Assembly (NCBI RefSeq): GCF_964355755.1
Contig: NC_092676.1
Location: 29,833,871 to 29,897,870 of the forward strand
Reading direction: 5' to 3'
Length of the DNA: 64,000 bases
From: Antedon mediterranea
Taxonomy: Eukaryota; Echinodermata; Crinoidea; Comatulida; Antedonidae
The position numbers and the translations under genes were made by a program. Below are positions 24,400 through 36,800 of the stretch, piece by piece. The stretch's first letter is position 1. Each line of letters opens with the position of its first letter. Under the pieces are notes generated by a model that ran no database searches, was not told where the DNA came from, and saw only the letters and a program-made list of their open reading frames with translations.

Positions 24400-26358
24400 A
24401 AGTTTTTCTATTTTGCATACAGTATATAATGTTTTAATTCGGTATTATGTATTTAATTTTCTTCTATACACCTTCTAACTCACAAGAAAAACAAATATGT
24501 AATAATAGACGTCCAATTTTATTAATAGACGTCCAATGTTATTAAAATTATATTAGAATATTACAAGTTACACTTTGACACTTATACAACACGAAATGCA
24601 TTAACGAACTGTTTATATCCAATTCAATGTACGTTTGAAATTGACGGTCCGATGGTTTTGGATTACCTCATTTCAGTGTGGTCACAGCTTGACCTTCATC
24701 GATCCATGCCGACTTTGACCGTCTTTTGCTATTTTTATTTATTTTTTTGCTTTTCTATAGTATTAACCATTATTCATCCATCAAACGACGGTTTGTGAAC
24801 CACTATAATAATTTATTTGGAGATTACACTTTTAACAATAGTGGCACTCGACCAAATGGAAGGTCCATCCAAAAGAAATATAAAAAAAAAAAAAACATGA
24901 TATAGAAAATAACAATTTACAATAAAAAGTCGACGTAGGTCAACATGTCAAAACAATTCAACTACAGTAACTACAATGCCATTGATAATTAACACTACAG
25001 CAGCAGGAAACCCACTGACACCTAAAAATACAAAATTAAAAGAAATAAACAATAATAGAATAGGTAGGAACTGTACAATATAAAATGAATTGGGCAACAA
25101 CAATGTAGACAAAACTATAATGAGATAGATCAATCATTTAGTTTAATTGATATGAACATTACTCGCCTAGAAGAATACAACTGTCTGTGTGCCCATGCTC
25201 TTTTAACATAGTGCTTACAGTAACAATCAAAGACATTTGATATGGAATCGACGTGTCATACATGAATGATAGTAGTTATCAGTTCCACCTAATAATACAA
25301 GATTTAATTTGGTGTTCAGGTCACCAGAGATAAAATTTTCCCATACATCCAAATGATTGATATCGATTAACATATATTCTAATTTGGTATATTCTTCAAT
25401 GCTTATGCCATTGAGTTGGGTTACATGTGAATAGAAAATGTTGAATGTCTTCTAAACCATTCTTACACATTTTACAGATACCATCATATTCAGGAAGCCA
25501 CTTACTAATTAAGAAAGTTTAAAAAGAAGTGCAGCCAGTGAGGGAGGGAGAAAAAATTAAAGCATTTAAAATTGATATATATTTTTTATATTTTATAATT
25601 AGGGCTATTTATTCGATGATGTACAGATAAAGGCACATTATTATTTATATAGTTTGAATTACAGTTAAATTATTTTATAATATGTATGGCTCAGTTTGCA
25701 AAGTTGAAATATTTGCTACTATTAACTTAATTTTTCAGATTATCGGCTTCTTGCATGTCGCCCTCCCTCGATCAAATTAGGATTTGCGGTCGCTTAGCAA
25801 CCATGTTATTTATTATGTAATCGATCTTCCAAAAAAAGTAAACAGCTCAACACCACCACACACACGATAGCTACATGCTGTCATGTGTGTGTCCCGTTCT
25901 TGTTTCTTTTTTAGCCTCCTGGCTATAGACCCTAGTTTAACATGTATTGCATCTTGAATTTAAAAAGTCAATATTAGGCTATGTTATTTACAAGAAGGTA
26001 AGATTAGGAAAATACAGCAGTGCCAGTACTAGTAGGCATACTTTAGTAGTCTAAGTAGGCTAGCTAGTCATATAGGACCCAGCCAGAGGCTAGGTCTAGG
26101 AACTTTCCCTGGAGGATGTTATGGTGGGCTGTCAGAAAAAAAATACTTTAAAAATTAAACAATCAATAAAACTATTTTGGTACAACATTTTTAATTTATG
26201 ACAAAATAATTTAAAAAACAGGCTTTTTTTATTCATTCTACCAAAACAAATTTTGAATTGTTTTATTTATATTAAAATAATTTATTTTTCAGGTCCTGTC
26301 TGTACTACTACTACTAGGCTAGTAGTAGATTAATGGCATTGAACCGCACTGTAAAGGA
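24400..26358. other. Intergenic between TRIM and TTLL2; possible TTLL2 5'UTR exon
   Basis: Apart from the retrotransposon relic no gene is seen. A likely 5'UTR acceptor for TTLL2 (TTTATTTTTCAG) ends at 26292, and a donor-like CAAGAAG|GTAAGATT at about 25997 could pair with it, implying a non-coding exon near 25850-25996. The interval 26020-26110 is TAGGCCTA/CTAG-rich. Confidence 0.4.
25227..25512 (-). pseudogene. Decayed 3' end of a non-LTR retrotransposon ORF2
   Basis: On the minus strand a frame reads KWLPEYDGICKMCKNGLEDI then QHFLFTC, a Cys-x2-Cys...His...Cys signature typical of the C-terminal end of reverse-transcriptase ORFs. After one frameshift it continues EEYTKLEYMLIDINHLDVWE and NFISGDLNTKLNLVLLGGT, resembling the usual WxxFLSGD...KLxFILGG tail. 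It ends at TGA (25227-25229). The frameshift and short length show a dead relic. The clade is not determinable by eye. Confidence 0.6.
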
Positions 26359-26362
26359 ATGA
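26333..26362 (+). promoter_or_regulatory. Upstream ORF overlapping the TTLL2 start codon
   Basis: ATG at 26333 opens a 9-codon frame (MALNRTVKE) ending in TGA at 26360-26362. That stop overlaps the TTLL2 initiator ATG at 26359-26361 in an ATGA arrangement. In eukaryotes such an overlap can lower main-ORF initiation or couple it to reinitiation. Whether it lies in the mRNA depends on the inferred 5' acceptor at 26292. Confidence 0.5.
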
Positions 26363-28410
26363 CTCAAAAGTCACAGAGCCCTACAAATCCTAATCCGTTT
26401 ATTTTTCGTCTGAATGATAACGGGTCTGGACCAGAAGTTATACAAAATGTGTTCTTGGAAAAAGGATGGGAAGAGTTTGACGAAGAAAGACACAGGGACC
26501 ATGAATGGAATCTATGGTGGAGAACAAGTCGTTTCCGTTTGTCTGATTATCACGATATACATCCATGGCAACAACTCAATCATTTTCCGCGGACAACAGG
26601 AATCACGAAGAAGGATATGCTGGCCCGGAATATGAAGAGAATGAGAGGCGTGTATGGAGCGTCAATATTTAACTTCACACCGCTCGCTTTTATTTTACCG
26701 AATGATTACACAAAATTTGTAGCAGAGTATTCAAAACTGCTTCAATCGGATAGCGGTAATAAAGAATTCTGGATTTGTAAGCCTGCAGATTTGTCTCGAG
26801 GTCGTGGAATCTTTCTGTTTAAAGATCTTTCAGAATTGGCATACGATTGCTCAGCTGTTGTTCAGAAATATTTATCGAACCCTCTCCTAATTAGTGGGTA
26901 CAAATTTGATCTACGTGTTTACGTTGTTGTACTGAGCTTCCATCCTCTTGTTATTTACATCTACGACGAAGGAATTGTACGGTTTAGTACCGAGAAGTTT
27001 GATTTATCATCCATCCACAACCAATTTTCACATCTGACAAATACGAGTATTAATAAACTAGGTCCATCATACACAGCTGATAAAGAACGCATCGGCCCAG
27101 GATGCAAATGGAGCTTTGCCACTTTACGAAACTACTTCCATCAGCAAAATATTGAGGGCAGTGTTATTTGGAAACGCATTTCGAACATTGTTATATATAC
27201 CATCCTCGCTCAAACGACAAGTGTGCCTAAAGTTTCAAATTGCTTCGAGTTGTTTGGCTTTGATATTCTTATTGATAACACTCTGAAACCATGGTTACTT
27301 GAGGTCAACTTTAGTCCAGCTCTGGGGTTAGATTGCTCCACTGATCACACAGTTAAAAGCGCACTGTTAAATGACATCATTGAGATGTTATCATTCACTG
27401 ATGATCACAGAGAACAAAAACAATTATTGAACTCTAAACCAACTTATGGAGGAGTTGCCACTAATCGTAACGTGCGAAGAAGTGAATCACCACAAAAAAG
27501 ACTTTCTCTTCCAAAGACCATTTCAAAATCAAAATCTAAACTCTCGTTATCTAGAAGTAGTACAACGTCTCCATTGAAACTCGTCGGTAAAAGTAAAGAA
27601 ATCATTGTTGATGAAAATAAAGATGTGAAGGCACCACCTCAACCTCATTCAAATAGTACTAAACCAAAAACAGTGGCTGTTCTATACAAGAAACAAAGTA
27701 TTCATCCTTGTATAGAACCTACAGTGAAATCATCAAGTAAAGTAACCTCAGAGAATCCAAGTTTAAACTTAACTAGTGGTACTTCTCAATTGAAATCTGT
27801 AACTAGTGATGCAAAAATTTCCAACAGGAAAGCTGGACATTTGACTGCTGGAAATGGAGAAAATAAAAAATTAAATTCAACATTAAAGTCAACCAGACAA
27901 ACGACAAAGTCTTTAAGATGTGTAGAGAAAACTCGGACTGGAAGGAATGAAACAAATAAAAATGGAACGAGAGTGAGTTTTTCAAAAAGCACTGGGTCAT
28001 TAATAAACAGTAAAAGTTCTATGAAACCAGAAATTACATCACGACCTACATCACGAGAAAGTTCTCTCCAGAGTTTACGGAAACCAGCATCTATCTTGAA
28101 CACCAAAAAAGGCCTTCTGGACTTGAAGTTTGACCGAACAAATGGAAGTAAACATATCTTAAAACCTGCCGCAAAGATTGGTGATTTTAAGTTAATATTT
28201 CCGTTTAATGAAGACACAAAGCGTGCAAGCTGGCCGAACCTTGATATTCGGACTGTTATCCGTGAAGCACAAAAACAGCTGCGGCGTACAATGTGTCGTG
28301 GACATATAGTCCGAGGATCTGCCGGTACATTTACAAAACCACATGGAGAGCAAATTATTCAACAAATACCTAATTTAAATATGACAAGAGGTCAAACTAT
28401 AAATTCATAA
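26359..28410 (+). CDS. TTLL2: Tubulin tyrosine ligase-like protein, TTLL2 type (polyglutamylase)
   Basis: One uninterrupted 683-aa coding exon. The TTL/ATP-grasp core occupies about residues 60-350: WWRTSRFR, NHFPRTTGITKKDML, a nucleotide-binding KPADLSRGRGIFLF (about 142-155), the GYKFDLRVYVVV block, HLTNTSIN, and the metal/ATP-binding EVNFSPALGLD at about 316-326. Key Lys, Arg, Glu and Asn positions of active TTLL ligases appear present. The C-terminal ~330 residues are Ser/Thr/Lys-rich and low complexity, ending in a basic segment (REAQKQLRRTMCRGH). Family role: ATP-dependent addition of glutamate side chains to tubulin, mainly in axonemes; TTLL2 is testis-biased in mammals. The intronless coding region also fits TTLL2. 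AATAAA signals follow at about 28427 and 28480. Confidence 0.9.
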   Translation: MTQKSQSPTNPNPFIFRLNDNGSGPEVIQNVFLEKGWEEFDEERHRDHEWNLWWRTSRFRLSDYHDIHPWQQLNHFPRTTGITKKDMLARNMKRMRGVYGASIFNFTPLAFILPNDYTKFVAEYSKLLQSDSGNKEFWICKPADLSRGRGIFLFKDLSELAYDCSAVVQKYLSNPLLISGYKFDLRVYVVVLSFHPLVIYIYDEGIVRFSTEKFDLSSIHNQFSHLTNTSINKLGPSYTADKERIGPGCKWSFATLRNYFHQQNIEGSVIWKRISNIVIYTILAQTTSVPKVSNCFELFGFDILIDNTLKPWLLEVNFSPALGLDCSTDHTVKSALLNDIIEMLSFTDDHREQKQLLNSKPTYGGVATNRNVRRSESPQKRLSLPKTISKSKSKLSLSRSSTTSPLKLVGKSKEIIVDENKDVKAPPQPHSNSTKPKTVAVLYKKQSIHPCIEPTVKSSSKVTSENPSLNLTSGTSQLKSVTSDAKISNRKAGHLTAGNGENKKLNSTLKSTRQTTKSLRCVEKTRTGRNETNKNGTRVSFSKSTGSLINSKSSMKPEITSRPTSRESSLQSLRKPASILNTKKGLLDLKFDRTNGSKHILKPAAKIGDFKLIFPFNEDTKRASWPNLDIRTVIREAQKQLRRTMCRGHIVRGSAGTFTKPHGEQIIQQIPNLNMTRGQTINS

Positions 28411-30858
28411 TTAAGTCTAATAATATTTAATAAATAGAAAAAGTGCAAAAAATATATTTTATTGATGAAAATGTAACTGAAATAAAGGTTGAAATAAAAT
28501 AGTTTCAATTGGCTTAATTCAAAAAGCGAACAATTGTAGTTTTTTTTTATTGGATTTGAAATAATATAGTATAAAATGTATCACTGAGAATGCCAAAGTA
28601 GAAGTTAGTAGTAGTAAGCCTACTCTGATAGCCCTATTTATGCTATAAAGGGCACAATTGGTAGCTACTTATAAATTGAAATAATTATGTCTTTCCTAGT
28701 AATATGTATGCCTAATTATTATTACTTTTTGAATTGATCATATGTATAAAACTAAAATGTACAGTAAACACATAATGTGTCTCATCAAATTATACAGATC
28801 TGTTTTATTTATTTATTTTTAGTGTAATTATGTTGTGTATAACAAATGAACTGAGATCCAGTTTTGAGTGGTCAGAAAGATATGTTTTCTAACTCAACAT
28901 TTGTAACAATGTAAATTTAATTTATTACTGCATACAGTACTACTACTAGGCGGGACTGAGACAAGGGGTAAGCCTAATCTGACTTCAACTCGGGCCTTAC
29001 TATCTAGTAGTACTAGTAGTAGGCCTAGGCCTAGCTAGGGGCTAGGCTAGGCATTTGCTTGCTTTATATATCTATATACAAACACAAAACAAAACATATA
29101 AACACAACAACTTCAGTGCTGACTTACTAGCATGGTTTACGCTATTGATTCATAAATTAATTATCCTATTGTGTCGTAAAAAACTTTTTATCTAGTTAGA
29201 GAGGCCAAATTTTCTTTTTCAAGAAAACATCGTGCGTACCGTACCGGACCATGTACCATGCCGGCCACCAACTCGTACGCACATGCGGCGATAAATCAAA
29301 ACAAAGAATATATATATATTCTTTGATCAAAACTATAAAAAAAAAGTTATGTGCATAATATTACGCATGCGCACTTCAAAGTAGGCCGGCAAATTACGTC
29401 GTTCCGAAAAATGTACTCTAGCATAGGCCTATATAATATTACTGTATGTATTTATTTGATCCGATTTGTTTCTTGTTTGACAAGCTAAAACAGTTGGGAT
29501 AACCACTAAAATAGAATGATGTAAACTATCTGTCTATTAGTACAGTAATATTAATAATCGTATGTACATTTTCGAACAGAGGGTGTAAAAACAATAAATG
29601 GAACAGCCAGGTTGTCACAAGTATATTTTAATATTTAAAGAGTAAAATTTGAATAACTGATGTCATTTTTAGAACAGATTTTTAAAGCAGCACAGTAAGC
29701 CTTTTTTAACGACATTTTTACAATGTTATTGATACTTTGATACCAATTTCATTCCATTTTTACAATGTTATTGATACTTTGATACCAATTTCATTCCATT
29801 TTTACAATGTTATTGATACTTTGATACCAATTTCATTCCGTTCTTTAACAAATACTGCTAAGCAGCAATTTTAGTTTAGCCTAAATTAATGAGCAACAAG
29901 GAAAATAATGGGTTGACTTGCTTACTTTTGCGAGATGCCTCTCATCACAAAACAAAGTTACAATGACTAAAGAACAACAAAATACAACAAGACTTTAATT
30001 TTCAAATATTGTTTTAAATGTTTAATTTATTATAACATATTAATACTGTACACGTTAACAGGAAGGCTCCCAAACACAAAGTAGTAGAGGTATGTAAAAA
30101 ATAACCCCCCTATTGTGCACCAAGTGTTTGGAAATACAACATTTGAACTACTGTACTTTTAGGAACAACAATGAAACAAAAATAAGTAATAAATTCATAG
30201 AATTACAAGTATTTTACATGGTATTGTTTACATATAAACATAAACTAAATCTGGTTGATGCAAGAAGACAATAAGTGTGAACATAAGTCTAAATCTGGTT
30301 GATGCAATAAGACAATAATTGTGAACAGAAGTCTAAATCTGGTTGATGCAAGAAGACAATAAGTGTGAACAGAAGTCTAAATCTGGTTGATGCAATAAGA
30401 TAATAAGTGTAAACAGAAGTCTAAATCTGGTTGATGCAAGAAAACAAGTAAGTGTGAACTGATTTTTCATTTAAAATGCGTTTTGAAACATACTAAAAAA
30501 AACCATTTACTATTAATGTGATAATATAACACTGGACGCAGTCGATAATTTAGCTTCAAATAAAAAATAGCACATAATAATATTTATCTGCCCAAACAGC
30601 ATTTTATAGCCAGTAGTATACTTAGTGCGACATAGATATCTGACTTGCTATACATATATACCACATATAAAACACTGAACAATACCCTAAGTCGTTGTAA
30701 AGGAATAAAAAACAAAAACATAATGTAAAAAGTAAACAGAAAATAAAAACTCCATTGAAACTTTAACAAGTATTCAATATAATACTGTATCCTGTGTATC
30801 CTATTCATATTTAATTCTGCCACCACTTATGCAATCACTTCTGCCACTTTCTTTGTGG
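28411..30858. other. Intergenic TTLL2-SENP6/7 with two minisatellites
   Basis: No gene is supported. A 42-bp unit (ACAATGTTATTGATACTTTG plus ATACCAATTTCATTCCATTTTT) is present three times at 29711-29838. A 44-bp unit (CTAAATCTGGTTGATGCAAG...) is present five times at about 30244-30460. A 24-bp perfect palindrome, CAAAGAATATAT and its complement, lies at about 29303-29326. The distal part probably contains the SENP6/7 3'UTR on the minus strand. Confidence 0.6.
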
Positions 30859-33800
30859 TCACCTCTTGTTTTGTTCGCTAAGTTGCGATATGAGTTTCTT
30901 TATTTCATCTCTCTTGCAATTGACTTTGTCTTCTGTGAACCATTCAGACAAACCTCGTAAAGGACTACTGTAATTATTAATAGGCAGCTAGAAAAAACAA
31001 GACACATTGTTAAATATTACAATTACACTTAATTATCGATAATTTTTATATGGTAAAGTTTCAGGCCTCGTCTTTTAAGGCGAGCGAGTACGATCACTCA
31101 CCTAACACACTCCTAACATTCCCTTGAGGAGGGCGATTTACAACACGCATAAATTTGGTAAACTTCTACACACCAAATTACAAACAGCACACCTTTACCA
31201 TCAGTAAAATACCTTGAATTTTACTGATTTGTAAAGCATACTTTTTAGATTATAAATGTATATAAATCAACAGGGACAGAATAAATAAACAGCCTGGTGA
31301 TGTACTAAAAATTTGTTATGAATTAATTTGAATGATAAAGATGAGAAAATATGTGAGAATGAGAATAGCAACCGCAATTGAGATGATTCAATGCCGAATC
31401 CTTCTGTGATAATATAATGGTTTTAAATTTGTATAGTGCAAGTGTAAAAAGAAAGAAAGTGTTACGTTAGTGTTAAATAAACCAGAAAAAAGCCTAATAA
31501 ACCGAACAAATTGACCAAGACAACAGAAAAAAAATACTTACTGTAAAAAATGACTCAACATACTGCAGAAGATAAACGCCACAGTCATGATAGTTGCTTT
31601 GTTGTGGGACATCAGGCTGCATTCCTTTGAAGTCAAAGTCACGGTTTTTACCTTTTCTAATTTTCCATTCAACTGTTAGATACCTACCAAAAGAAAGGCA
31701 ATATAAAATGAAATTTATGGGGTTCTAAAGCTCTGGGATGTGCCCAAATATGGTAGTGATAGGACATCATCATGTCCATATATGAGCCCTCCTCTCTTCT
31801 TTTGAAGTTTAGACAGAGTTTAAAGTAAAACTAAGGCTCTATCTACACTATCAAACTAGTTTGACAAAACCAAATATAGTAGTGATGACGTCATCATGTT
31901 CATATGGGCAAGCCTAACTTTTATTTTTGACTTTAGAAACTTTGTTATTATATCAGATATCCTTCTGGAAATTGTGGCAGTTTACCCCAACTGGTCTACA
32001 TTCTTGCTGGCAGGGTAAACAGATTTTAATTTTTCAGTTGAAATCGTCAGTGGAAATGATTCTGTAGGAATTGATTTACTTACTCTTTTAATTTGTTTAT
32101 ACAGGTGTTTCTCTTTGATGTTCCCTTAAGTGAATCAAAGATTAAAATACACGGTCTGAAAGAAATACAGCAACAATAAATTATGGAATATTAATCAGAA
32201 ATACTTTAAATATAAACATTTCAATTATATTCTGACAAATAAAATTATTATGAATTTGTTAGACATTGAACTTGTTTTCCCAGACAAATCAATCAAATCT
32301 CACATAACATGGTTTTTTATAGCAAGCCTTTTTTACTCACTGTTTGAATTTAACATTTTTTTAGCATTATAACATGGTTTTTTTATAGCAAGCCTTTTTA
32401 CTCACTGTTTGAATTCATAGGACTGATGAGTATGGAATACATTGTTAGCAGCATCTAGTTCCTTGTTAGATTTGATTGGTTCTTGAATATTAGTAGGACT
32501 CGTAACTTGATTCTGTTCTGCAGTTTCAGTTGAATTCCTGTTGTTTTCACTCCCTCTGTTCTTACAATCTTTTATTAAAAAAACACATACTTGTCATATA
32601 ATGTGTACTTAGTTTGAAATAACATTTAAAATAGAACATTAGTAAATTACTTATTAATGTAATGTTTCTTTGTTAATGTCTAGCAGTTTATGGCTTGTAA
32701 AGGCGATTTACATTTATGTCAAGTATTAAACATAACGTCTAAAGCTTTGTCTACACTATCAAACAAGTTTGACAAAAAAGTGTGGTGTGCCCAAATATTG
32801 TAGTGATATGATCAAATATGGTAGTGATATGACATCATCATGTCCATATATGGGCACATCACACTTTTTTGTCACATTAAGTTTGATAGTGTAGACAGAG
32901 GTAAGGTCTGCTTGAACAATTAGACTGACTGCTGATATCATGTAGTGTACATTAGATGTATTACCTTCCTCTTTACTGTTGTTTTGTTTGTCATCCTCTT
33001 CTACTGATTCAGTATTTTGTTCCATTTTCTCTTCTTCATTGTTTGATTCTTCAGTTTCCTCTTCATTAGTTGAGAGACTCGAACTGATCACTTCAGGATT
33101 ATCAGATTCACTAGTGTCCGTAATACTGATAGTAGTTAAAGATGCTACGGAGAAAGAAAGCAAACTCTTAAATCACATTATTCTCTGATCGGCATCTGTA
33201 TATATCTAAAATGTATATAGGAAATGTTTTTTTTTGTATCTATTATGTTGTGTTTATTTTTTTATGTTTTTATGTAAAAGGGTCCTGCGAAAACAGAAGT
33301 TTAAACTTCTCTATGCAGGATCCTTGCCATCATTTATGCTATGAAACTATATTTATAAAAGATGAGTAAATAAATGTGAATTGAATTGAATATGTATGAA
33401 GAAAAACAAGCTTTAAAGTTCTTCTTAATTTAGATTAAATTAAATTTAAACTTAGAAGTATACATTTACATGGAATGGTATGATAGTACTGTATCACAAC
33501 ATTATATAATATTTATATAAAGCAATAATAGTTTTAAATTGGAGGTTCCTCCATGTTTTTACAACATGGTACTAGTGGTGATGTAGTATACACAATTGTT
33601 TTTGTACCTGATTGTTGAATATTGCTCTCAATCATGGCAGGCTTAACTAGACCAGGGAAACAAACAATAGCAACATACCAATGAGCACTGTAAAAAAAAG
33701 ATTTTAATACATATTTTAATAGAAACATTATATCTCTGCCAGTTTTTATTTTTAATCTATTCAGTAGTTATTTTTAAGCATCAAAAACAGTGGTTAAGAT

Positions 33801-36800
33801 TGTTTATTAGCATGTATAATGTATTGCAGTTAAGGTTTTTGTTTGTGAACGTTTTATAGTTTTTTCCCTTAAACATCATGTAGACACTTTTTTGCAATGT
33901 TTTTGTTTTTGAGTTTGTGTTGTGTCCGTTGGATATTTTGCTCCGCCAACAGAGTAAACATAATTTCTATGTTTTTTTTCTTAAAACAAATGACAATAAA
34001 TAATACTTGACTATTTGACTTATACACGGCTTTGCAGAAAAACAACTGCTAGTTGAGCTAAGTTTTCATGTTTAAATAAAGCATATTATTCTGCGCACAG
34101 TGAATAAAAATGATGACTTGTTCATCACAAATTGAAAACTCCCTCTCACCTTTCATTAACTGGAATAACAATGAAGTCTTTCTGGAAGAGGTCGATGTTT
34201 CTCGTCCATGACTTCACATGGCTGTGTCGTCTTTCTGGTACTGACTTATGTGGTCCTAATTCAAATTTAGACAATGTATTTACACGCTTTGACAGTCGTT
34301 TATAAAAGAACGAACTAAAAATGTGAGTTCGCTCTCTGACTTCCTCACTGAGAACCTCATGCAAGAGATACCTGAATGTAAATAATAAAACAAATATCAA
34401 ATAAACTTTGAACCAATTTCCTTTTGAATTTTGTTTAGCTATTATTTCTACCATACATATATATATAAATATAGTGTTGCCCAAAAGCTCTGCTAACTTT
34501 TCTGGCTGTTTTACTTTATCGTTTTGATTTAGCTTTTCTCCATTGAGATCCAGCCAATGATACCCATGCATTGTCATTTTTTCAGTAATTTGCCTTTGGA
34601 TTTATATATAAGTATATATAAACATATCAGGCATAGAACAATAATTCTAAACTGCCCGGTGATATACTGAAATGTATTAATTAATTTGAAATGATAAAGA
34701 TGAATATTAATAAAGTACATTCTGTTTCAAACATCCCTTTACAAGTTTTTGCTTTCGGGAATTTCCTCCTCTTAATCTCCTCTATTCTTACTGATCATAG
34801 TCATATTATATGTACTGAATAATGTATTGAGATCCAGTGTATATATATATATGACATGAGAGATTTGATTCACTTATAATATGTACTGAATAATGTATTG
34901 AGATCCAGTGTATATATATATATGACATGAGAGATTTGATTCACTTATAATATGTACTGAATAATGTATTGAGATCCAGTGTATATATATATGACATGAG
35001 AGATTTGATTCACTTATAATATGTACTGAATAATGTATTGAGATCCAGTGTATATATATATGACATGAGCGATTTGATTCACTTATAATATGTACTGAAT
35101 AATGTATTGAGATCCAGTGTATATATATATGACATGAGAGATTTGATTCACTTATAATATGTACTGAATAATGTATTGAGATCCAGTGTATATATATATG
35201 ACATGAGAGATTTGATTCACTTATAATATGTACTGAATAATGTATTGAGATCCAGTGTATATATATATATGACATGAGAGATTTGATTCACTTATAATAT
35301 GTACTGAATAATGTATTGAGATCCAGTGTATATATATATGACATGAGCGATTTGATTCACTTATAATATGTACTGAATAATGTATTGAGATCCAGTGTAT
35401 ATATATATGACATGAGAGATTTGATTCACTTATAATATGTACTGAATAATGTATTGAGATCCAGTGTATATATATATGACATGAGAGATTTGATTCACTT
35501 GCCAAATACAACTAAATTATAATAATCTATTATTCATACTTCAGGTAAAAGTCGATAATGACATCGTTGATAAATTCGCCATCCTCTAAGCAACTCAAAT
35601 CTTCACTTGTGACAGAGATTCTTCCCTTGGACTCATTCGGTGGGTAGATCAATTGCCTGCAAATACAAAATGAAAATCATTCATCAAAGAAACAAAAAGG
35701 AATTGTAGCTTAGTGATGCTTGTCTTACTAATCCTGAGGTCCTGGTAAACTATTATGATTTCTATATATTAGAGATATATTGTCTCCCTGAAAAATATTT
35801 TTATCTTTTGTTGAATACGACATTTTAATGTCACATAAAAGTTAATCACTTTGAGAACATTAGATGTAAAAAAAATGTAATTTAAAGCAAAAAATAGTCA
35901 AATTGTGTATCAGACAATTGTTTTTAGTTAAATTTAAATGTTTATTTTATCTTTGTACATTGTGAAATTATTATTTTTGTTTTTGTTTTATAAGAAGGAA
36001 TTTCTAATAAATTTATTATTTTTCATGCTTTTGTGGACAATACATCTTTAAAGGATAAAATAAGTAATAAACAAATTAATGTTAAATTAATCACTTACAA
36101 AGGTTGTTGTATTGGTGATGACCTGTTGACTATTGGTGATGACCTGTTGACTATTGGTGATGACCTGTTGACTATTGGTGATGACCTGTTGACTATTGGT
36201 GATGACCTGTTGACTATTGATGATGACCTGTTGACTATTCGTTGGTCAGATGAAGTGGACGTGAACTTATCAGGTTCAAAAGTTGATTTTTCCTTCTGAA
36301 CTTTGACCTCCGTTGTTGGTTTGTACTTTTCTAAAATGTTGTCTATATTGTTTGGTGCTACTTCCAAACATTGCAGATCTTGAAAAGACAAAATAATTTC
36401 TTTATTTTTCCCAAATTGTTTTTTGCCTTCAGTTATACTAATGTATTTATGTAAACTTAATTTTCTGCATGAAAATGACCTCTAGTTTAATCCTGATCAC
36501 TCCTAAAGCGCAAGCACATTAACACATTGACTATGAATAATAAAGCAACTAGTACATAATGATTCTTACCCTTATTTGTGACTTGATAAGATTCGATGAG
36601 TTTTCTTATTTGTGCACTTTTATTCTCTGTTAATTTGTTGGCATGTATGTTGATTGTCTTTTTGGATTGATCTGCAATAAAGTATTTTAATCTTGTATCA
36701 CTATGATCAAGGAAATGAGGACTGTGAAATAGTATGGCATAGCAGTACAGAGGTACACAGACTAATCTTTCATTGTTATTATTCTTCACCTTATATATAT

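Noticed and set aside
34874-35511. Minus-strand repeat frames ([13 protein letters not shown]...)
   Set aside because: Product of the 69-bp intronic minisatellite; not conserved protein.
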